Both the position numbers and the translations under genes were made by a program. 64,000 bases of DNA from Suillus spraguei. Lineage: Eukaryota; Basidiomycota; Agaricomycetes; Boletales; Suillaceae. This document shows, piece by piece, positions 55,818 through 64,000 of the stretch. Every line of letters starts with the position of its first letter. Positions within the stretch are counted from its first letter, which is position 1. Location: the NCBI GenBank assembly GCA_016800925.1, contig JABCPU010000006.1:1-64000 (forward strand), given 5' to 3'. The notes under the pieces are model-generated. The model ran no database searches and was not told the origin of the DNA. It saw only the letters and a program-made list of their open reading frames with translations.

Positions 55818-58588
55818 TCAGGGAGTCTTTTTACGCAGGACCCCGTGCTATCTACCTTCTGTACCCATGGCTTCAGTTAGGGCTTCTGTTGGCTATGTTG
55901 TTTATGATCTGATGCACTTATTATTTTGCTCTATATATGTTACTTACCCTGGTGGTGATATAGTTTAGTAAACCGTATTTCAAATACATACCAAATTGAT
56001 TGGTTACATGTGATGACTTGAAGGCTTGGTAGATGACATCTCTTACTGTGCTGTGTAATTGTGTCTAACAGCGTCGAACGCCGGGTCTATAAGTATGTAA
56101 TCTGATCGATTTGATCGTCATTCTAAGTGTGAAATTGAACGATATACGTCGATTCTTTCAAGTGACGCCCATAGGTTATGTACTACAGATGATTTACAGA
56201 AACGAAGCGGAAGAGGATCTACTTCAATCATTAGAGCGCTAGATAAAATGGAAAGGATTGCATTATAACGTACCATGCTGCATTCAAAGCGCAAGCAATC
56301 CGGCTCAACAGGACCTCAGGCCTCATCCCCAATCACGAGTACGGGAGCACAAGTTACACAGACAAAGTCGGGTGGTGTGGTGAAGATGAACGATTGTAGG
56401 ACAGAGGATCAAGCTTCAAGTTCAAGCTCAAGTTTAGTACCACGTCGGTGATACTTTTGACTCCTCACCAAATATCACTGGAAGATGATACTGATATCCT
56501 GACACACCCGAAACCACAGATTCAAACTTCTGGCGTAGCACCTCCCTGCAGGCCTGAAGATTCAGATCTAACAGCTTCACTAATACATAATGGTAAAGCC
56601 AACATTGTTTTAAATAGCGTCAACGAACAGCTTCAACGAAGTCTGACTGGCGCAGGGTGGCAACAACCTTGTAGCAGTAGAACTGTTGTTTCGACACAGG
56701 AAGGAGTCCGTATTCTGAGGCACGTCCACCTAACTCCCATTTTAACGAACGAGGCAGTCACTTGTCAAACATGACATCATCGGTGAATACTGCAAGCTCG
56801 AAGGAGATTCAATACCGTTGGACGGCCATGAATGAGCCTGCAGTTCTTGCACATTCCTGACACAAGTTGCAACCTCCAAGTCGATCGAAGGCAACACTAC
56901 TTGTTGACATGGCATTGCAAGGTCGCGAAGGACGATGGATGACCGCTGAGTGAAGATGAATGCCCGTCGACAACCAGCGTTGAGCCAAAGATGGATTTCG
57001 TCACTTATCCTCTTTCAAAAGTTCGAAGTTCGTAGCAAGAGATTCGGAGTTGTAAAATGTTGGATTTCGCGGATGGGATCGCAATTGATGATGACAAATT
57101 TCCTACATTTATTATGACTGCGCATCACCGACGGCGTCACCTGCCTCATCAGTACTATACATCCTCGGAGCAGTAAGTAGCAGGTTCATCTGTAGAGTCC
57201 TTTGACTGCTTTGGGATACTTTTGGAGTGTACAAAAGCGCTGACGGTCACGTAACCCTTTTGCTAGTAATTTTCGGAAGACCATCGACCCTTTGGCAAAT
57301 TTTGTAACCCCAGTAACGATTAGGATCCTCAACCCGATGACTCGTGGGGCTGGCAGGAGCATTTCCCTAGTTTCGAATTTTTATGATTTTCCTGGTTCAA
57401 TGGATTTCGATGCAGGTTCGAGAACGGCTTATGACGATATCCTTAACATTTGCCGGAAGTCAGTCATTAACACGGGCGTACGAGACTGCGGGGCCAATTG
57501 CGCACATTTATGAACAGATGATCCCTTTGATCATGTACAAGTTTCTTCTCTCTCAAGTTTAATGTGACCTTGCATATACGCCAACGTTTGGCGTTGGCGA
57601 CAAGGTGGCATCCAGGAAAGCTTGTGGTCCGGTTCCAACTTCGTTACTGGGGCAGAGAGGTACTTGCCCGACGAAGGCGCAGATGGCTAAGGGCTTTCTG
57701 CGGGGTCGCGAATTCACTATCAATATTGCAGGGGTTCGGCCTATTCTCAGCTGAAATCGGCTGAGGAATTAGCAATACTCACCTGCAGTCTTTTGTACGT
57801 CCCTCATAGACTACTCCGATGTTGCTTTGATGTATTGTCTTGTTCCGATAGGCCCTTGCGTAGATCATCTTGCATCGTTGGGAGCGCATAGTCGCGGTGG
57901 CACGGCGGTGCGTGTCTTTTCAACAACACCCAAGCTGATTGGTCCGCTCACAGTTCTGTCGATGCTGCTATCCGATGGTTTTGATACAGTAAGGATTGGA
58001 TAAAAGCGGGCTCACCTCAAGAATTACTAGCATTACGAGTGGGCTGAGTATTGACGCCCCGATAACGCCAAGGACTGATTTTACCACGCACGTCATACAC
58101 ATCAAGTTCCTTTCCCTCCTGGTTTTGAAATATAATATCTGCTTCCTTTGGCTTCTGGCTGGTCCGCAGCAGTTCATTAGCCGATTGGTGTTAGCCAGTT
58201 GGTGGTGGCAATTGAAATGGAAGCCCTCCTAGTCGGGACATGGCACGTCGGGCTTACCCTCCACTAAGATATGGATATGTTGTTTTCAATGGAATTTTAT
58301 TTCTTCAGGTTTTTTTTAGAATTATTCACCCGTACTCACCGGCGAAATTGACATCATAGATGGTATGCTCCGCATATGGTTTGTTTCTCAACCAATGAAG
58401 AAATTACGCAGTCCGAGAGCCCATTCCTAGCATTCCACCGGGCTGCCAACCCATGAGGCCGCGGGCTGGTTTTCGAGGATTTAGGACGATGGCGTCGCCA
58501 GAAATTTTGTGCGGAATAATAAAGCCTCCCTCAAACGCCTCAATCTAAAGAAGATACATTCGTTACAACTATTACCTTCAACACCATT
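55818..58588. other. Intergenic, second segmental repeat copy
   Basis: 56850-57300 and 57770-58260 resemble 59855-60250 and 60700-61240 (GCGGATGG, GATGACAAATTT, CTTTGGCAAAT, TTAGCAATACTCACC). An open frame at 56448-56774 has no recognisable domain. No other gene is seen. Confidence 0.45.
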
Positions 58589-58990
58589 ATGTCGTCCAAC
58601 AACGGTTTTTTCCCAGTACCGGTATCTGTAAGTTTTAAGTCCTCAAACCGGGCATCACTGACATTGGATTGATACTCCTCGGGCTATTCTTTTGTCTAGT
58701 GTATGTGGAACAGACCAGATGGCTCGCGCTGCGACTACCTATTCCTATTTTTTGCCCACGAACTCTCTGCTCACCTCCGCGAATATCATGGAATTCGGGG
58801 TGCGGACAAGTTGCGCGTCCACTGTTGTTGGAATGGATGCCACAAGGAGCTCAAGAAAGAAAGCCTCTCTAGGCATGTGGAGGAAAAGCACCTCATGATC
58901 ATGTATCCTTGCGACACCTGTAACAAGACTTTTACGCGCGAATACAATCTCAGACATCACAAGAAAAATTGCCCGGCTCAGGAGCAGTAG
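58589..58990 (+). CDS. C2H2 zinc-finger protein, array member 2
   Basis: Exon 1 (58589-58627) encodes MSSNNGFFPVPVS; intron 58628-58699 (GTAAGT...GTCTAG); exon 2 (58700-58990) opens CMWNRPDGSRCDYLFLF. Fingers: CMW...C...HELSAHLREYHG; VHCCWNGCHKELKKESLSRH-VEEKH; YPCDTCNKTFTREYNLRHHK-KNC. 109 residues in total, closely paralogous to the genes at 55416 and 61622, with the same intron position before the first finger. The tail PAQEQ is short. Confidence 0.78.
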
Positions 58991-61621
58991 ATGTGAGGTC
59001 TAGTCGTGACTTTCTTTCACATACGCCCGACTGATTTGCGATTTCAGTGTTGTTTCGGTGGTCTTAGATGTCAGGAAAAGGAACCGTGTGGATATTTAGT
59101 GATGTTCCAAGCCTTCATTGTTGACTCGCTCAAATAGTTCTGGTCTTTCTCACTTCAGTTCGTGCTTCTTTGAACATGTGTATGTACTCTATGCTACTTT
59201 GGTAAATCTCCATGTCACTGTTACAATGTCACACTACAGTGACAGGTTTTGTACAAGTGAATGATCCCTCGGGCTTCAGCACTGCAGCGCTCAACCTGCC
59301 TTGTTTACACTATTTTCAATGCGAATATAACTTCTGTTTTCAGTTCTGCTGTCATGTCCGAAGCGTTCGGATGCCCTCATATCCAACCAAGAATGTCGAC
59401 ATACTAACCGGAACACGCACTTCGCTTGATGGTTAATCAAATAACTCTAATTGACGCCTGCATCCATACATAGGTAACAGACGATCAATATCCTGGAGCG
59501 ATCATCGGGATCATGGGGTAGCTAGCTGAATTCAAGATCTTCCGCCCGAGAATCAGTTGAATGACTCCGATCTTCTGCTTCGCAGTAAAAACTGATGATC
59601 TATGTGACGAGAAGAGGATAGATCAAAAAGCAGTCATTCATTTGCGATTATGAGTTGGTGATATCACTGATTCTTGCATGAAACGATGCGCTACAAGCAC
59701 TCTTGCTAATGATACTTTGCGGGCTTCATGATGAATGTGCAACTAATATTGTGGCAATGGTTAGTCATTGACACAGTCGACTGTGTTCACTGTCATACCG
59801 TATTGCGTGCCATAGAGATCAGTGTGAATTTGTTGATTCATCCTATGCGAGGCCTTGTCAGCCGTTAGAGGGCGTATCGATAGCACGATAGTACATGTTG
59901 TGGACGTCGTCGTACTTCAAATTTTCGGTTCCCGACCCGGCCCCGCCATAAAGTTCGAAGATGAACTTGTTGAAAGCCATAAGCTCTGGATATACTCTGA
60001 ATCGCCCACCTCTATGACAACGCACAAGCCTTGGCGCAACCTTGGCGTGCTTGAAAATTGATCATTCGGAGTTGAAATTGGGAATTTGAGCGTCCGAGTC
60101 AATATCGCGGATGGACGATGACAAATTTGCTAGTGTCGTTCAATATACTATTATGATGATCATGAATTCATACGATGATCCCTTTCAGTCCCTTTGGTTT
60201 TGGGATACCATTGACTCTTTGGCAAATGTGCGTGTTGCGACTCTGAAGACGGGTTAGCGAAACTTGGAACCACAGGTACCTGTCGAGCATCTTCCATGAT
60301 CCGACATTCTACCATCTTTATTTGTCGATTGAGCTATCTGGTAGCCATATCATGATACAAAAGACAGGTGGATGATTCTGTCTCGTAATACTTGGCCTCG
60401 TTAACACATGCAGGTGAGTCCCCCGGTTTTGCTTCCTCAGTTGTCACGGTCGGACATGATTGGTTTTCTCAGTCTCTAGAGTCCTTGTAATAGTCTGAGG
60501 TGACTATCCCGATAAAAATCGCTCAGGTGGTTCGACGTCAATGAGGGGCTGGGTTCCAAAAGAGCTTTGTCGTTCTGACATCGTAATCCCGCAGCATTGG
60601 TTGCCTGATTGCGACGCCAACCTAGCCAGAAGTCAAGGGTTTGTCCGCAAGGTAATGTATTTCATGGTTAGTCTTGCCTGAATGTCTCATTTTCAGCTGA
60701 GATCAGGCATTAAGGATTTAGCAATGCTCACCCGCAATCAGGTCTTCATCACTGCTATCATAAAATAGTGCTAGATGTGCATGTTTGACGTACCATCTTT
60801 GCAACAGAAGCTCGTGGAGAACGTCTCGGTATCACGATGAACATCATAGTGCACACAACTGATGGTGCGCCTGTCCCTCAACAATTCCCGAGTTGATGAG
60901 ATTACTTGCTGGGGTCTTATCGACGCCGTTATCCGATTGTCTTTATTAATTTGCAAGTAGGGCTACCAAAGTCAAATCATTCATTTCAAGAACAGCTGGT
61001 GTTGTGTGTAAGTTGCTATTTACTAGCGTTTGATAGCGTTGGCAAATACTAAATTTACCGTGTGTTACGTATGCGACTAACCTTTTTCCGTCTGTTTCCT
61101 GAACTCTGATATCGCAGCCCAGTTATTGACTTTGGAGTCAGATTTTTGGTTCCAATGCGGCCCTTGGCCGGTTGGCAGGTGAAATTGCAATGGAAGCTAC
61201 ATCATAATCCTGACATGGCACGCCTAGCCATCCTCCGAGTCATTGTCGTCCGACCAAGTTTCCAGCAACTGATGCTATTCGAATTTTTGTGACCCCGCGT
61301 ATTCGACGGCATACATTGGTACCACGCCGCTTTGAGGTCATGTTGATATGGCACCTGATGCGTATCTCATTACTTCACCGTCCAGGCGCCATGTCTGACA
61401 CCTTCAGCCTGGCGAAACCGGTGGCTGTCGACCAAAAAAATAAAACGTTCACCGTCCAGGCGCATTTACCTGGCTCCCCGCCAGCCTACTTTATGGCTTG
61501 CAGTCCCCTCCAGGCTGGGATCCGGAGAAATGGAATGGTGGGCCTCCTTGCAAATTCTTTCTGATACAAAAAGGCGGACTAAGGCGCTCCATTACGAAGT
61601 GAGCACAACCTCACTACTACT
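58991..61621. other. Intergenic, third segmental repeat copy
   Basis: Sequence before member 3 repeats the block seen upstream of member 1, including CACCGTCCAGGCG (present twice, near 61380 and 61450) and a GCCGGTTGGCAGGTGAAATTG segment at 61167. No additional gene is recognised. Confidence 0.45.
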
Positions 61622-61939
61622 ATGGCGTATGTCCATTCTCCCGACGAATTATTTCAATGTATGTGGGTTGGTGAATATGGGTTACACTGCAATGACTTGA
61701 TCTTTGGGCGCGACACGTCGGTTCATCTCCGAAACTGTCATGGAATTAGGGGTGCGGACGAGTTGCTTGTGCGTTGCTGCTGGGAGGGCTGTACAGAAAC
61801 AGTGAAGAAAGAAAGCATCACCCGGCATGTGCAAGCAGTGCATCTCGGGATCGCGTATCCTTGCAACATTTGCAACAAGGCATTCACGCGCACAAGCAAC
61901 CTAGAAGCGCACAAGAGAAACTGCCGGATCCCGCAGTAA
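61622..61939 (+). CDS. C2H2 zinc-finger protein, array member 3
   Basis: A single exon, MAYVHSPDELFQCMWVGEYG, of 105 residues. Fingers: CMWVGEYGLHC...HLRNCHG; VRCCWEGCTETVKKESITRH-VQAVH; YPCNICNKAFTRTSNLEAHK-RNC. In the paralogs an intron precedes the first finger; here the ATG directly opens the finger exon, so the intron has been lost or an upstream exon is missed. Confidence 0.78.
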   Translation: MAYVHSPDELFQCMWVGEYGLHCNDLIFGRDTSVHLRNCHGIRGADELLVRCCWEGCTETVKKESITRHVQAVHLGIAYPCNICNKAFTRTSNLEAHKRNCRIPQ

Positions 61940-63943
61940 ATGTCAGGACTTCCTTTCTCGTATGACTGGCTACGCTGATTCCTTGATTTTAGGGAGTGAT
62001 GGATGGTGTCAATTCAATAGTGATTTGAGGTTATGTGGATGCTAGAGCTCTCGTGCGTCTAAAACGGCCGGCGGGAACGGCGGACTGACGAAGAAACATC
62101 ACGTCGGGGCATTCGCAGGGACGGAGAAGCAGAGGGGCACAGGTGTTCCCTCTCCTAGAATGTCATACTACTACATATGTTATTCTCATCAAATGGGCAA
62201 ATTTTGGATTTAAAAAAACGCCGGAGCAGGCTACTGAGAGCTGCAGTACTTCTTATTTGACTAGTCGATTCTTATTTTCAGTGCCGTACCGCAGCATTTA
62301 CCATGGCATCTTGACGTCAGTTAGGATTCATGTACTGCAGTCAAACGTCAGTATTTTATTTGATATCTGCGGGGTGGTAAGATGTTATAGTGTGTATAGC
62401 AAATTAACGAGCGAACTTATCGAATTGAATGCACATATATGTATTACATAACGAGCACTGACGCGCTGCTTATCTCGTCTCCAGACTTTTGTGCGTGGAA
62501 GTTGCTTCTGCTCAACTGCTCTAATTTAGTGTCCGAAGCATTTAAATTTTTAAACCCTCTAAGATCTGCCATAGGGTATCTGTGCCTTTCGCTTCAAGTT
62601 AACCACGAGCGGCACTAACGCTATACTTGCGAGTAAACTGACGGTCTAAAATGGGCTCACTTGCGTGGTACGCGTTTTTCCTTGAAGTACCATTACAATT
62701 GAGGCTGCAGCTCGTTGAATTAGTACCTTCTGACCGAAAGGCACGCACTCCGAAAACTATGGAAACCAATGATTCGTACAACGGGATACATGCCAGTGGT
62801 GACTGGGTGTGTGGTATCATTGCCAATGTGCTCAAGCCATATAACGGCGGTCCCCGTAAGGTTGTGGAGTGTTTCGTTAGTGAAGTAGAATGTACGGAAA
62901 ACATTTCCACCCTTCCAGTCCGTGTCGAGCCGAGGAGTGACAGTATGAATTTGAACACAAGTAGCCGGCATGGTGAGAAGCATAGACTAACAAGCCGAAC
63001 GTGTATAAATTCTGCAGCAAAATTGTTGAGCTTTCTGAACGCTGGCCTTTCGGTTGTGTATGAGCTCGATACATAGACAGAGATTGGCCTTGTTGCTCAA
63101 ATGGGGAAGCCAGTGTTATCAATACGCCGATTTCATTTGTGGTGGGAAGGATACCTCGTAACGAAAGTTTCCATGTCTGGCTTGCAGAGGATGGTAATAA
63201 CAAGAGTTCGGTCCAGAAAGGTGGCATTCCGACTTGACAGGGTATGAAGAGATGAAGAAATATAAATGATCATCTGGGAGTTAGATATTGACTCTCATGT
63301 GTTGGTCCTGTGACTCCTGTCCTCGACTCCTGGCGGCCCAGCTCAAACTGTGTACACCTGAAATCATTGGGATTGTGAGAAGAGCTCACTTGCTAAGCGT
63401 TGAGCAGCAATTTGGTATGCACTCCTAGTGATACTGCTCGATCTTAAATTAATATCATTATGATGTACTAGCTGCTAGCTTACCGTCAGCGCTTGAGCCT
63501 AAGTCTAGAACCAGATTCAAAGTTCTCCCAATGGATAAGGTTATTATAGAATAGAAAAATCCGGATTATCAATTTCTTGCTATTAGCTTGAAGAGTCCAG
63601 TGACTCACAACGAGCCGCTCAAGCGAGTCAGTGAAGATTCCAGTGCACAGTAACTCGAACAGTTGGCGAGTACATTGACTCGTCTTCCGATTGTGGGAAC
63701 CGCTACATTTATAACCCTAACCCTAAAATGGTTCTCACCGCTCATTGCGGTGACTCCAGACTCCAAGCTTCAGCTTCAAGTTGGGTCCTTCCATGACCCC
63801 GAGAAAAATATAATCGAGCATGCCTGTCCAGTTGCTGCAAAACGCAGATGTGATCGTTCCTCAGCATGTGCCTCACCCACTGCTTCCGTTTCTTCAGTCC
63901 CAGTCACAAACCACATTAACTCGCCTCTACCAGCGACCATCAT
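61940..63943. other. Intergenic or unassigned; no supported gene
   Basis: Overlapping open frames on both strands at 62651-63076 (+) and 62599-63227 (-) carry no domain I recognise, so I leave them uncalled. Two telomere-like repeats (CTAACCCTAACCCTAA, 63711-63726) lie here. Confidence 0.35.
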
Positions 63944-64000
63944 CATGTCTTTCAATATTCAGGTGATGTACCATTGTATTGTGTGTATGCCTGAGCTAAC
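63944..64000 (+). CDS. Possible start of another gene, cut by the window end
   Basis: The ATG reads MSFNIQ and is followed at once by CAG|GTGATG, a possible exon end like the tiny first exons of the C2H2 paralogs (preceded by ACCATCATC; compare ACACCATT before ATG 58589). Too little sequence to be sure. Confidence 0.25.

Noticed and set aside
62599..63227. Several overlapping frames on both strands
   Set aside because: None shows a domain or consistent splicing. A real gene is possible but I cannot choose a frame.
1..64000. CRISPR arrays, bacterial operons or prophage
   Set aside because: The introns, element families and gene types are all fungal. The tandem arrays have no regular spacers of the CRISPR type.

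Overview
The window is nuclear DNA of a basidiomycete fungus, almost certainly a mushroom-forming agaricomycete. The reasons are the dense short introns (about 45-60 bp, mostly GT-AG), a KDZ transposon with a CxC2 cysteine cluster, TET/JBP-type oxygenase cargo, tandem DUF6533 membrane proteins, an agaricomycete-type sesquiterpene synthase and a family of small C2H2 proteins. I cannot name the species; Boletales is only a guess.

Region 1 (1-9.9 kb) is a pile of nested retroelements. It holds three LTR families, here called A, B and C. Family C (about 470 bp, TGTTAC...GTAACA) occurs four times: as the 3' end of an element at 1-1459, as an LTR plus gag on the minus strand (about 1998-3033), and as solo LTRs at 9121-9587 and 24895-25360, both with perfect 5-bp target duplications. 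A Tc1/mariner-like element interrupts the minus-strand gag and was itself hit by another family C element. A gag-only family A element (4101-8580, minus strand) faces a second family A LTR head-to-head, giving an inverted repeat with roughly 0.8 kb arms. Each arm later received a solo LTR (B at 7377-8085, C at 9121-9587).

Region 2 (about 9.9-24.1 kb) is a single composite DNA transposon of about 14 kb of the Kyakuja-Dileera-Zisupton (KDZ) class. Inverted arrays of a GTGGGCCGAGG minisatellite form its ends, and inner direct arrays of a GTGCCGGG/GTTCGG satellite lie inside them. It carries a CxC2-KDZ transposase (+), two accessory genes (-) and a TET/JBP 2OG-Fe(II) oxygenase (-). All four look decayed by in-frame stops, frameshifts or a deletion, but the TET iron ligands are still present.

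Region 3 (24.1-28.4 kb) is mostly unassigned, with one solo LTR and a small C2H2 gene. Region 4 (28.4-42 kb) has a very-long-chain enoyl-CoA reductase (TSC13), three tandem DUF6533 membrane protein paralogs on the minus strand, segmental duplications around them, and a tandem array of five tRNA-Leu-like units with A box, B box and pol III terminator.

Region 5 (42-53.1 kb) is ordinary chromosome: an MFS sugar transporter, an ABHD11-like hydrolase, an aquaporin, an HSBP1-like small protein, a sesquiterpene synthase and a Nas6/gankyrin-like ankyrin protein. Region 6 (53-64 kb) is a segmental duplication array carrying three C2H2 zinc-finger paralogs. Gene coordinates are whole spans from start to stop codon including introns; splice sites were inferred by eye.
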